Made by a program: the position numbers and the translations under genes. A stretch of DNA of 64,000 nucleotides. Origin: Pelomonas margarita. GTDB lineage: Bacteria; Pseudomonadota; Gammaproteobacteria; Burkholderiales; Burkholderiaceae_C. The DNA lies in NCBI RefSeq assembly GCF_043555875.1, contig NZ_JBIGHW010000007.1, positions 62,001-126,000 of the forward strand, in the 5' to 3' direction. Below, one piece after another: positions 56,771 to 64,000 of the stretch. Numbering within the stretch: the first letter of the stretch is position 1; every line of letters starts with the position of its first letter. Below the pieces are notes generated by a model. It was given only the letters and a program-made list of their open reading frames with translations. It was not told the origin of the DNA and did not search any database.

Positions 56771-57580
56771 ATGCCCCCGAAGCGCCCGGCCCCCCTTCTG
56801 CAGGACAGCCAGTTGTCGCTGTTCGAGGCGCAGGCGAACGTCGCGCCGGCCGACCCCGGCGCCGCCCGCTCGCGGCGCGAGCTGTGGCTGGGACAGCACT
56901 GCGTCGGCTATGAGCTGCGGCGCGCGCGGCGGCGCAGCATCGGCTTCGTCGTCGGGCCGCAGGGGCTGCGCGTCAGCGCACCACGCTGGGTGCCCATCGG
57001 CGAGATCGAACGCGCGCTGCATCACAAGGGCGACTGGATCCTTCGCAAGCTCGTCGAGCAGCGTGAGCGCCAGCAGCGCGTGCAGGCCGCCCGTATCGAC
57101 TGGGCCGATGGCGGCCGCCTGCCCTACCTGGGCCAGCCGCTCACGCTGGTCATCGCCCCGGCCGCGCGCGAGGTGGCCTGGCATGTGGACACCCGCGAGC
57201 TGCATCTGCCGCTGCCTCACGGCGCCAGCGCTGAGCAGATCCGCGACCTGGCCCAGGCCTGGCTGCAGGCGCGCGCGCGCGAGGACTTCCTGCCCCGCTG
57301 CCACCGCTTTGCCGGCCAACTGGGCGTGGCGATGAAGTCGCTGCGGCTGTCGTCGGCCCAGACGCGCTGGGGCAGCGCCAGCGCCGACGGCTCCATCCGC
57401 TTGAACTGGCGCCTCATCCACTTCGCGCCGGCCATCATCGACTACGTCGTCGCCCACGAGCTGGCCCACCTGCGCGAGATGAACCACAGCCCGGCCTTCT
57501 GGGACACGGTGCGCTCGGTGCTGCCCGACTTCGAGCGCTCGCGTGACGCGCTGCGCGAGGAATCCATCGTCGTGCAGTGA
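56771..57580 (+). CDS. YgjP-like M48-type metal-dependent hydrolase
   Basis: A 269-residue protein of the YgjP/WSS1-like metallopeptidase group. The zinc motif is in VVAHELAHLREMNHSPAFW (HExxH plus a third His). The N-terminal part has YELRRARRRSIGFVVGPQGL and the middle SAQTRWGSASADGSIRLNWR, typical of the family. E. coli YgjP has been reported to hydrolyse UTP; the role here is not established. It lies 5 bases after plsC and ends the housekeeping operon, about 170 bases before a terminator. Confidence 0.85.
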   Translation: MPPKRPAPLLQDSQLSLFEAQANVAPADPGAARSRRELWLGQHCVGYELRRARRRSIGFVVGPQGLRVSAPRWVPIGEIERALHHKGDWILRKLVEQRERQQRVQAARIDWADGGRLPYLGQPLTLVIAPAAREVAWHVDTRELHLPLPHGASAEQIRDLAQAWLQARAREDFLPRCHRFAGQLGVAMKSLRLSSAQTRWGSASADGSIRLNWRLIHFAPAIIDYVVAHELAHLREMNHSPAFWDTVRSVLPDFERSRDALREESIVVQ

Positions 57581-57750
57581 CGCGCGGCCCCGGACACCCG
57601 CAGCCCCGGGGGGCGTGTGAATATTCCCGAGAAGATGTAACACCGGCGCCGCCTCGCTCGGCAACACTGCGCGCCGACGCTGTCATCACAGGTACTGAAC
57701 GCCGGCACTGCCGGCGCGAAGAGTCAGGGATAAAAAGTACCGTGCCTACG

Positions 57751-57785
57751 ACGCCGCCGCCGGATCATCTGCGGCGGCGTTTTTC
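57751..57785 (+). terminator. Intrinsic terminator after the ygjP-like gene
   Basis: ACGCCGCCGC and GCGGCGGCGT form a 10-base-pair stem with a 10-base loop, followed by TTTTC. It ends transcription from the plus strand. It lies 170 bases after the nearest stop codon. The stretch from 57581 to 57750 has no recognisable gene; it could be a long 3' UTR or a small RNA. Confidence 0.85.
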
Positions 57786-57802
57786 TTGGGCGCACGCCCC
57801 TC

Positions 57803-58873
57803 TCAGGCCGCCGTGAAGCGATGGACGCCGTCCGCCCCGCGCTCGCGCACCAGCTCACCACGCAGCCACAGCGCATGCAGGTGCGCGATGGCCTCGCCCA
57901 TGGCGAAGGTGGTCTGGTGCAGGTCCAGCTTGCGCTTGAAGAGCACCCCCAGCAGCTCGGCCGCATGCGTGGGCGCCGCGCGGCAGGCGGTCATCACGTC
58001 GGCCAGGCGCTCGTCGTGGTGCTCGCGCAGTTGGTCGATGCGCGCGTGCAGGCCGGTGAAGGGCTTGCCGTGCGAAGGCAGCACCAGCGTGTCGGCCGGC
58101 AGGTCCAGGTAGCGGGTCAGCGATTGCAGGTACAGCGTCAGCGGGTCGGCCTCGGGCTCCACGTCGACGACGGACACATTGGTCGAGATGCGCGGCAGCA
58201 CCATGTCGCCGGAGATCAGCAGCTTCGCTTCATCGCAGAACAGGCTGATGTGCTCGGGCGCGTGCCCATAGCCGACGATGCAGCGCCACGTGCGCCCACC
58301 GATATCCAGGGCCATGCCATCCATCAGCCGGCCGTAGCTGGCTGGCACGACGGGCACCATCTTGGGGTAGTAGTCGGCGCGGGCGCGGATCTTGTCGAGC
58401 GCATCGGGGTCGCTCAGGCCATGGCTGCCGAAGAACGCCGCCGCGGCTGCGCCGCCCATGCCCACGGTGGAGCTGCTGGCCAGCCGGGCGAGGTTGAAGT
58501 CGGTCGCGCTCATCCACAACCGACAGTTCCACCGTTCGGTGAGCCAATGGGCCAGGCCCAGATGGTCGGGATGGAAATGCGTGGCCATCACGCGCAGCAC
58601 GGGCAGGCCGTCCAGCCGCTCGGCGAACACCCGCTCCCAGTTGGCGCGAGTGTCGTCGCTGGCGATGCCGCAGTCGACGATGGTCCAGCCATGAATTTCG
58701 CCTTCAGGGCCGTCGATCCGATCGCGCAGCAGCCACAGGTTGATGTGGTCCAGCGCGAACGGCAGGCCCATGCGCACCCAGCGCACGCCGGGTGCCAGGT
58801 CCAGCGCCTCGCCGGGCTGGGGCAGGGTTTCGCCCAGGGGGTAATGCAGTTCTGATTCGCGTGCGTTGGCCAT
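57803..58873 (-). CDS. Metallo-beta-lactamase-fold hydrolase
   Basis: A 356-residue soluble hydrolase. The zinc motif THFHPDHLGL (HxHxDH) is present, with further ligands in GYGHAPEHISLF and ISGDMVLP. A C-terminal helical domain (about 260-356) has PSHGKPFTGLHARIDQLREH. This two-domain form resembles LACTB2/glyoxalase-II-like proteins found beside liu/isovaleryl-CoA gene sets in Betaproteobacteria. A divergent MerR-type regulator gene and a shared palindrome (58898-58911) suggest joint control. The substrate is not known; a thioester or related metabolite is possible. Confidence 0.8.
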   Translation of the reverse strand: MANARESELHYPLGETLPQPGEALDLAPGVRWVRMGLPFALDHINLWLLRDRIDGPEGEIHGWTIVDCGIASDDTRANWERVFAERLDGLPVLRVMATHFHPDHLGLAHWLTERWNCRLWMSATDFNLARLASSSTVGMGGAAAAAFFGSHGLSDPDALDKIRARADYYPKMVPVVPASYGRLMDGMALDIGGRTWRCIVGYGHAPEHISLFCDEAKLLISGDMVLPRISTNVSVVDVEPEADPLTLYLQSLTRYLDLPADTLVLPSHGKPFTGLHARIDQLREHHDERLADVMTACRAAPTHAAELLGVLFKRKLDLHQTTFAMGEAIAHLHALWLRGELVRERGADGVHRFTAA

Positions 58874-58897
58874 GGTGCTGCCTAGCGGGACTTAGAC

Positions 58898-58911
58898 TGA
58901 CGTTAACGTCA
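58898..58911. promoter_or_regulatory. Perfect 14-base palindrome, probable MerR-type operator
   Basis: TGACGTTAACGTCA lies in the 51-base divergent gap between the hydrolase and the MerR-type regulator, 25 bases from the first start codon and 14 from the second. MerR-family regulators bind such palindromes between promoter elements. It resembles the sites described for LiuR-type regulators of branched-chain amino acid breakdown, but that assignment is from memory. Confidence 0.7.
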
Positions 58912-58924
58912 ATCCAGTGTAGCC

Positions 58925-59329
58925 ATGCCCTCCGCCAAGTCTGTCCCCGCCGCGACCGAGGCGACGTTCACGATCACCGAGCTCGCCGCCGAGTTCGACA
59001 TCACGACGCGCGCCATCCGCTTCTACGAGGAAGCCGGCCTGCTGGAGCCGGGGCGCAAGGGGCGCAACCGCATCTACACCCCGCGTGACCGCACGCGGCT
59101 GAAGCTGACGCTGCGCGGCAAGCGCCTGGGCCTGCCGCTGCAGGAGATCAAGGAGCTGGTGGACATGTACGACAGCCAGTCCAGCGCCGCGCCGCAGTTG
59201 CGTGCCTTCCTAGCCACGCTGGCCCGCCACCGCCAGCAGCTGGAGCAGCAGCGCGACGACATCGAGGTCACGCTGGCCGAGATCCGCCAGCACGAGAAAC
59301 GCTGCCGCGCCCTGCTGGGCAGCACGTGA
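58925..59329 (+). CDS. MerR-family transcriptional regulator, LiuR-like
   Basis: A 134-residue regulator. The N-terminal winged helix has FTITELAAEFDITTRAIRFY and EEAGLLEPGRKGRNRIY. A dimerisation helix follows (about 90-125, RHRQQLEQQRDDIEVTLAEI). There is no cysteine pattern for metal sensing except one late Cys, so an acyl-CoA or similar ligand is more likely. It is divergent from the metallo-beta-lactamase-fold gene and probably binds the palindrome between them. In relatives this regulator type controls isovaleryl-CoA catabolism; those genes are not in the window. Confidence 0.82.
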   Translation: MPSAKSVPAATEATFTITELAAEFDITTRAIRFYEEAGLLEPGRKGRNRIYTPRDRTRLKLTLRGKRLGLPLQEIKELVDMYDSQSSAAPQLRAFLATLARHRQQLEQQRDDIEVTLAEIRQHEKRCRALLGST

Positions 59330-59453
59330 CACCTTGCCGAAATCGCTCAGCACCTTGCTCGCATAACGGGGCAAACCCGCTAGCAGTGTTTGCACGCTTG
59401 ACTAGAGTTGCGGCCGCTACCTCCTGGCCTTCCCCTGCCCCTCGACACCCACC

Positions 59454-60182
59454 ATGCTCGCTGGATTGCGCTCCGACATAACGCCCAAGCTGACAGCCAT
59501 CGCCACCGGCCTCATGCTGCTGAGCCAGGCCGCCCTGGCACAGACCACGCCACCCGCGAATGACAAGCAGCGCCTGGAGCGCGCGCAAAAACAAGCCGAC
59601 GCCGTCTTTCACTGGATCAAGCTGAACGGCGAGAAGGGCGCCAACCGCCAGCAGCCGGCGCCCCCGCCCCCGCCTGCGCCGTCACCTGCACCGGCGCCCC
59701 GTAAACCCGCGGCGGTGGCCGCCGCACCCAAGCCGGCCGCACCGGCCTCTGCCCCCGTGCAGGCGGCCGCGCCGCTGGCCCCTGCCGTGGCGCCGGAGCC
59801 GGCCCCGGTGCAGACCGCTGCCGCCGAACCCGCCGCGCCCGAACCGGTGGCCGCGCCCCCCGCCACCGTGGCGCTGGCGGCCGTTCCGGCGCCCCCGCCG
59901 CCGCCACCGGCGCCGGAACCCGAGGTGCAGCTCACGCCGCTGTCCCGCGTCAACCCGGTCGTGCCGCGCCAGCTGCAGCAGCAGTCCTTCCGCAACGGCT
60001 TTGCCCGCGTGCGCTTCACGGTGACGCCGGCCGGCGTGGTCAGCAAGGCCGAGGTACTGGAGGCCAGCCACAGCCGGCTCGGTCCCGCTGCGGTGGAAGC
60101 CATCAAGCAGTGGCGTTTCGCGCCCATTCCGGCGGCACGCGAGGCCGCCATCGAGTTCGCGTTCAACAACGCCGAGGAGTAG
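59454..60182 (+). CDS. TonB-like energy transducer or TonB-C-terminal domain protein
   Basis: A 242-residue protein. A hydrophobic N-terminal segment (LTAIATGLMLLSQAALA) looks like a signal peptide or anchor. A long Pro/Ala-rich spacer (about 65-155) follows, as in TonB. The C-terminal domain has RVNPVVPRQLQQQSFRNGFA, VRFTVTPAGVVSKAEVLEAS and AAVEAIKQWRFAPIP, the TonB fold. ExbB and ExbD genes are not adjacent, and the N-terminus lacks the SHLS-type motif that contacts ExbB, so an energy role is uncertain. It may instead act within the periplasm. Confidence 0.78.
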   Translation: MLAGLRSDITPKLTAIATGLMLLSQAALAQTTPPANDKQRLERAQKQADAVFHWIKLNGEKGANRQQPAPPPPPAPSPAPAPRKPAAVAAAPKPAAPASAPVQAAAPLAPAVAPEPAPVQTAAAEPAAPEPVAAPPATVALAAVPAPPPPPPAPEPEVQLTPLSRVNPVVPRQLQQQSFRNGFARVRFTVTPAGVVSKAEVLEASHSRLGPAAVEAIKQWRFAPIPAAREAAIEFAFNNAEE

Positions 60183-60194
60183 CGCGCACGGCCG

Positions 60195-61118
60195 CTACGG
60201 CGCCGGCAGCGGGCAGCTTTCCAGCAGCGACGACATCGCCTCAAGAAACACCCGCGTGCGCAGCGGCATCAGCCGGCGCTCGGGAAACACCGCCCAGGCC
60301 GTGGAGCCGGGCAACTGCCAGTCCGGCATCAGCTGCCGCAGCCCGCCGAACTCGGCGGCGTGACGCACCAGCAGGCGGTCCACGCCGGCAATGCCCACAC
60401 CCCGCAGCGCGAGACGGGCCAGCAGGCTGGGCGAGTTCGCCACGCTGCGCTGCGCGGGCAGCACGACGACAGGTGCAGCACCCGCATCGTCGACACGGTT
60501 GAGCCGCCAGGGCGCCGGCTCGCCGGTGCGGCTCAGCAGCATCAGCCCGTGCATGCTTTCCAGCGCCTGCGGCAGTAGCGGCTCGCCGACGCGGGCCAGA
60601 TAGTCGGGCGACGCGTACAGGCCCCAGTGCGTGGTGGCCAGCCGCCGCGCGGCCAGCTGACTGTCCTCGTCCAGCGCGCCCATGCGGATGGCGAGATCGA
60701 AGCCCTCGCCGACGATGTCGACACGCCGCGGCGTCAGGTCCAGCTCCAGTTGCACCTCGGGGTACTGGATGGCGAACTCGGCCAGCATGCGCGAGGCCAC
60801 CTGCTCGGCAAAATCCGCCGGCATGCTGACGCGAAGCCGCCCGCTGGGCTTGCGCTGGCGGTGCAGCGCCAGCGCAAGCGCGCCGTCCACCTCGGCCGCC
60901 ACCACGCGCGCATGCTCCAGCACGCCGGCCCCGAAGTCCGTCAACGACAGCTTGCGCGTGGAACGCTGCAGCAGCTTCTCTCCCAGCCGCACCTCCAGCG
61001 CCGCGATGCGCCGCGACACCGTGCTCTTGGGCCAGTGCACGCGCTCGGCAGCGCGGCTGAAACTGCCGGCCTCCATGACGCGGGCAAACAGCAGCAAATC
61101 ATCTGCATCGGGTTCCAT
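60195..61118 (-). CDS. LysR-family transcriptional regulator
   Basis: A 307-residue regulator. The N-terminal helix-turn-helix is in LLLFARVMEAGSFSRAAERV and KSTVSRRIAALEVRLGEKLL. The effector domain follows from about residue 90 (SGRLRVSMPADFAEQVASRM). The start at 61118 (MEPDAD) is preferred on family length; an ATG at 61130 gives four more residues. It is divergent from the azoreductase gene with 114 bases between them and probably regulates it. The effector is unknown. Confidence 0.88.
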   Translation of the reverse strand: MEPDADDLLLFARVMEAGSFSRAAERVHWPKSTVSRRIAALEVRLGEKLLQRSTRKLSLTDFGAGVLEHARVVAAEVDGALALALHRQRKPSGRLRVSMPADFAEQVASRMLAEFAIQYPEVQLELDLTPRRVDIVGEGFDLAIRMGALDEDSQLAARRLATTHWGLYASPDYLARVGEPLLPQALESMHGLMLLSRTGEPAPWRLNRVDDAGAAPVVVLPAQRSVANSPSLLARLALRGVGIAGVDRLLVRHAAEFGGLRQLMPDWQLPGSTAWAVFPERRLMPLRTRVFLEAMSSLLESCPLPAP

Positions 61119-61232
61119 GGGCCACCTCATTGATCCATCAGCGGAACAATCTTATGCAGATCAGCGGCTTCCGGTGCGCTCAGAGCATTTCTAAAGTTCA
61201 TCCCATCGCAACCGCCCCTTCCGGAGCTTCAG

Positions 61233-61838
61233 ATGAACATCCTGCAGATCAACGCCAGCGCCCGCCGTGCCACCGATGCCGAGGGCTCCGTCTCCACCCG
61301 CCTGGCCAACGAGTTGACCGCCGGGCTGCGTGCCGCCTCGCCTGCCGCCACCGTCACCGTGCGCGACCTGAACGTGACACCCCAGCCCGTGCTGGACGAA
61401 GCCGCGCTGGGCGCGCTGTTCACACCCGCCGGCCAGCGCACGCCCGAGCAGGCCGCCCGCGTCGCGCTGGACGATGCGCTGATCGCCGAGCTGCAGGCCG
61501 CGGACACGATCGTCATCGGCGTGCCCATGTACAACTTCAACGTGACCGCCCAGTTCAAGAACTGGATCGACGCGGTAGCCCGCGCCGGCGTCACGTTCAA
61601 GTACACCGAGCAGGGCCCGGTGGGCCTGGTGACCGGCAAGAAGGTCTACATCGTCACCAGCCGCGGCGGCATCCACCGCGACCAGCCCAGCGACCAGATG
61701 ACGCCCTACCTGCGCACCGTGCTGGCCTTCCTGGGCATGACGGATGTCGAGTTCGTCTACGCTGAAGGCATGGCCTTCGCCGCCGAGCAGGGCCTGGCCA
61801 ACGCCCGCGCGCAGATCACTGAACTCCTCGCCGCCTGA
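61233..61838 (+). CDS. azoR: FMN-dependent NADH-azoreductase
   Basis: A 201-residue flavodoxin-fold enzyme that reduces azo compounds and quinones with NADH. The FMN-binding region MNILQINASARR with the later GSVSTRLANEL, the AzoR motif VIGVPMYNFNVTAQFKNWID and VTSRGGIH are present. The length is normal. It lies divergent from a LysR-type regulator and 84 bases before a pirin gene, a common neighbourhood for quinone or electrophile detoxification. A short palindromic repeat separates it from pirin, so the two may be separately transcribed. Confidence 0.92.
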   Translation: MNILQINASARRATDAEGSVSTRLANELTAGLRAASPAATVTVRDLNVTPQPVLDEAALGALFTPAGQRTPEQAARVALDDALIAELQAADTIVIGVPMYNFNVTAQFKNWIDAVARAGVTFKYTEQGPVGLVTGKKVYIVTSRGGIHRDQPSDQMTPYLRTVLAFLGMTDVEFVYAEGMAFAAEQGLANARAQITELLAA

Positions 61839-61845
61839 ACTGGCG

Positions 61846-61890
61846 CCCCTCGTCCGAGGGGAGACCTTGGCCGGTCCCCCGAGGGGCCGG
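61846..61890. repeat. Intergenic palindromic element between azoR and pirin
   Basis: CCCCTCG-TC-CGAGGGG (61846-61861) is a perfect hairpin, followed by GTCCCC-CGA-GGGG (61874-61886). The second is close to the GTCCCC-CAA-GGGGAC core of the element in cobA (33724-33738). It fills most of the 84-base gap. Probably the same repeat family. Confidence 0.6.
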
Positions 61891-61922
61891 CGCTCGGCCC
61901 GGAAATACTTGAAAGCATCACC

Positions 61923-62792
61923 ATGAGCACCGTCGCCACTTCCCCGTTGACCCGACCGCGCGAGGTCGAGCGCCTCGTTGCCGGCCAGTCGACCAGCGAC
62001 GGTGCCGGCGTCAAGCTCAGCCGCGTGCTGACGAACACCCTGCAGCGCCGGCTGGACCCCTTCCTGATGCTGGATCACTTCGGCACCGACAACCCCGACG
62101 ACTACATCGCCGGCTTCCCCGACCACCCGCACCGCGGCTTCGAGACCATCACCTACATGCTCAAAGGCCGCATGCGCCATCGCGATTCGGCGGGCCATGA
62201 AGGCCTGATCAGCGACGGTGGCGTGCAGTGGATGACGGCCGGGCGCGGCGTCGTCCACAGCGAGACCCCCGAGCAGAGCGAGGGCCGCATGGCCGGCTTC
62301 CAGCTGTGGCTCAACCTGCCGGCGCGGCACAAGATGCGCGAGCCCTGGTACCGCGACATCACCAGCGCCGAGGTGCCCGAGTTCGAACGCGACAACGTGA
62401 AGGCCCGCGTCATTGCCGGCGCCAGCCACGGCGTGGCCGGTGCGGTGCAGCGCGACGCCACCGAGCCGCTCTACCTGGACCTGCACCTCGCACCAGGCGC
62501 CCGCTTCGAGCAGCCGCTGCCGCCCGAATTCAATGCCTTCGTCTACGTCTACGAGGGCGCGCTGACCTACGACAGCGGCTGCCTGCAGCCGGCCGGGCGC
62601 ATGGCCATCCTGGCCAACACACCAGCCAGCGACGGCGTGCGCCTGACGGCCGGCCAGCAGCCGACCCGCGCGCTGCTGATCGCCGGCCGGCCGCTGGGCG
62701 AGCCCATCGCCCAGTACGGCCCCTTCGTCATGAACACCGAGGCGGAGCTGGTGCAGGCGGTGCGTGATTTCCAAGCAGGCCGCCTCGGATAA
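61923..62792 (+). CDS. Pirin-family protein
   Basis: A 289-residue bicupin. The N-terminal cupin has the pirin signature FLMLDHFGTDNPDDYIAGFP and then DHPHRGFETITYMLKGRMRH, whose His and Glu residues bind iron. VQWMTAGRGVVHSETPEQSE follows. The C-terminal cupin is present with ALLIAGRPLGEPIAQYGPFV. Bacterial pirins act as quercetin dioxygenases or regulators; the role here is unknown. Next to azoR and its LysR regulator it probably belongs to a response to electrophiles or aromatic compounds. Confidence 0.9.
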   Translation: MSTVATSPLTRPREVERLVAGQSTSDGAGVKLSRVLTNTLQRRLDPFLMLDHFGTDNPDDYIAGFPDHPHRGFETITYMLKGRMRHRDSAGHEGLISDGGVQWMTAGRGVVHSETPEQSEGRMAGFQLWLNLPARHKMREPWYRDITSAEVPEFERDNVKARVIAGASHGVAGAVQRDATEPLYLDLHLAPGARFEQPLPPEFNAFVYVYEGALTYDSGCLQPAGRMAILANTPASDGVRLTAGQQPTRALLIAGRPLGEPIAQYGPFVMNTEAELVQAVRDFQAGRLG

Positions 62793-62926
62793 ATTTGACA
62801 AAATTGGCAAAAACAACAAGCCCAGCACCTCTTCCGGTGGACAGCGCAGGGGCGCAACGACGAGACTGATCCCAGGTCGCCACGCTCATCCGAGCCCAGG
62901 CACCGCGCCAACCTGGAGACGTGCTC

Positions 62927-64000
62927 ATGAATCCTCTGCACTGGAAGATCGGCCCCCGCCTGGCCGCCGCGATGGCCCTGATGCTGGCGTTGCTGCTGCT
63001 GTTATCTGCCGTTGCCGTGTTCCAGATGCTGGCCATGCGTGCGCAGACGGACGACATCACCGACAACTGGCTGCCCAGCGTGTCGCTGACCAACCAGATG
63101 AACACCAACACCTCCGACTATCGGATCGCCGAGACCGGCCATGTGCTGGCCACAACGGACGAGGCCATGGCGGCCAGGAACGCCCAGTTGGCGGCCGCGC
63201 TGAAGGATCTCGAAAAGAACCGCAGCGCCTATGCCAAGTTGATCAGCTCGCCAGAGGAGCAAAAGCTGTACGACAGCTTCGCCAACGAATGGACGGCCTA
63301 CCTGGCCGTGCATGCCAGGCTGCATGCGCTGTCGAGCAAGAACGAGAACGAGCAGGCACTGGCGCTGCTGAACGGCGAATCGCAGAAGCTGTTCGACAGC
63401 TCCTCCGCCCTGCTGCTCAAGCTGGTGGCCTTGAACAACCAAGGCGCCGAGGCCGCCCGCGTCGCGGCCGGCGCCGCGTTCACGACCGGCCGGCTGGTCA
63501 TCTTCATCACGCTGGGCGCGTCCGTCGCCATCGCGCTGCTGATGGCACGCCTGCTGATCCGCTCCATCACGGTGCCGCTGCAGCGCGCCGTCGAGGTGGC
63601 CGACGCGGTCGCCGAGGGTGACCTGCGCCAGACCGTCGACGCCCACGGCAACGACGAGGCCGCGCTGCTGATGCGCGCGCTGGAACGCATGCGCCAGGGC
63701 CTGACGACCACGGTGTCCAGCGTGCGGGCGAATGCCGAGTCCGTCTCCACCGCCAGCAGCCAGATCGCCCAGGGCAACGCCGACCTCAGCCAGCGCACCG
63801 AGGAACAGGCCTCGGCCCTGCAGCAGACTGCGGCCACCATGTCCGAGCTGTCCAGCACCGTGCGCAGCAACGCCGACAACGCCCGCCAGGCTGACCAGCT
63901 CGCCCGCAGCGCCAGCGAGGCCGCACGCCAGGGTGGCAGCGCGGTGGGCGACGTGGTGGACACCATGCGGGGCATCAGCGACTCCAGCCGCCGCATCGCC
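62927..64000 (+). CDS. Methyl-accepting chemotaxis protein (3' end beyond the window)
   Basis: The first 358 residues are present; the frame is open at the window edge. A membrane helix lies at about 11-32, a four-helix-bundle periplasmic domain at about 35-185, and a second helix at about 187-210. HAMP follows (RSITVPLQRAVEVADAVAEG), then the start of the signalling domain (GNADLSQRTEEQASALQQTA). The ATG has GGAGA upstream. The domain order matches the receptor at 35365-36915. The hairpin tip and any CheR-docking tail are outside the window. The ligand is unknown. Confidence 0.9.
   Translation, partial: MNPLHWKIGPRLAAAMALMLALLLLLSAVAVFQMLAMRAQTDDITDNWLPSVSLTNQMNTNTSDYRIAETGHVLATTDEAMAARNAQLAAALKDLEKNRSAYAKLISSPEEQKLYDSFANEWTAYLAVHARLHALSSKNENEQALALLNGESQKLFDSSSALLLKLVALNNQGAEAARVAAGAAFTTGRLVIFITLGASVAIALLMARLLIRSITVPLQRAVEVADAVAEGDLRQTVDAHGNDEAALLMRALERMRQGLTTTVSSVRANAESVSTASSQIAQGNADLSQRTEEQASALQQTAATMSELSSTVRSNADNARQADQLARSASEAARQGGSAVGDVVDTMRGISDSSRRIA

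Noticed and set aside
1..64000. CRISPR arrays, tRNA or rRNA genes, prophage or toxin-antitoxin modules
   Set aside because: I saw no regularly spaced repeats, no tRNA or rRNA sequence, and no phage structural, integrase or toxin-antitoxin genes. A tRNA covariance-model scan was not possible here.

Overview
The window is about 69-70% GC by eye, densely packed and free of tRNA or rRNA genes. Its housekeeping gene order is typical of Betaproteobacteria of the order Burkholderiales: dksA / STAS protein / hslV-hslU, and corC / lnt / glyQ / glyS / gmhB / plsC / ygjP-like. The DksA and HslV sequences also fit. A Roseateles-, Pelomonas- or Rubrivivax-like genus is my inference; the species cannot be named from this sequence alone.

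Layout. 1-5.8 kb: a LytS-type kinase tail, a degenerate LytS paralogue and a LytTR regulator; a secreted intradiol-dioxygenase-like lipoprotein; an OmpR/EnvZ-type pair; an HD-GYP-like protein. 5.9-10.1 kb: a nitrate ABC transporter (nrtABD order) and a NasT-like ANTAR regulator on the minus strand, then an IS3 orfA remnant. 10.3-14.5 kb: an orphan TRAP binding protein divergent from a DctB/DctR-type two-component pair, and a small exported protein. 14.5-21.7 kb: a lipoprotein hydrolase, a second OmpR/EnvZ pair, a molybdopterin oxidoreductase, a 2OG-Fe(II) dioxygenase and a lipase-like hydrolase. 21.9-34.3 kb: the nitrate-assimilation core (ANTAR-PilJ fusion regulator, two tandem NarK/NasA transporters, a 96-residue protein, a PP2C-Ser/Thr kinase, NasB-like flavoprotein, exported PilJ-like protein, NasA and CobA). 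34.4-43.9 kb: assorted enzymes, a chemoreceptor, coaX, and a binding protein plus hybrid kinase with LuxR-type regulators. 43.9-57.8 kb: housekeeping block. 57.8-64 kb: a metallo-beta-lactamase-fold hydrolase with a divergent MerR regulator, a TonB-like protein, a LysR/azoreductase pair, pirin, and a chemoreceptor cut by the window edge.

The main finding is a repeated regulatory module in the nitrate genes. Four genes or operons (nrtABD, narK-1, narK-2 and the 96-residue protein) each have a GG-N10-GC sigma-54 promoter, an NtrC-like box starting 45-47 bases upstream of the -24 GG, and a strong hairpin with a six-base loop that starts within about 2 bases of the predicted +1. Three loops have A at position 1 and G at position 4, the signature recognised by ANTAR antiterminators. 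Two ANTAR proteins are encoded nearby. One is a NasT-like protein; the other joins ANTAR to a PilJ-type sensor. A lone exported PilJ-like protein sits inside the nasB-nasA operon. No NasS-like cytoplasmic nitrate sensor is seen. The nasB-like gene has a sigma-54 promoter but no hairpin.

Taken together, the sequence suggests that NtrC (nitrogen limitation) and an ANTAR/PilJ branch (probably nitrate or nitrite) jointly gate nitrate uptake and reduction. NasB and NasA reduce nitrate to nitrite, and CobA feeds sirohaem synthesis. The sirohaem nitrite reductase itself is not in the window.
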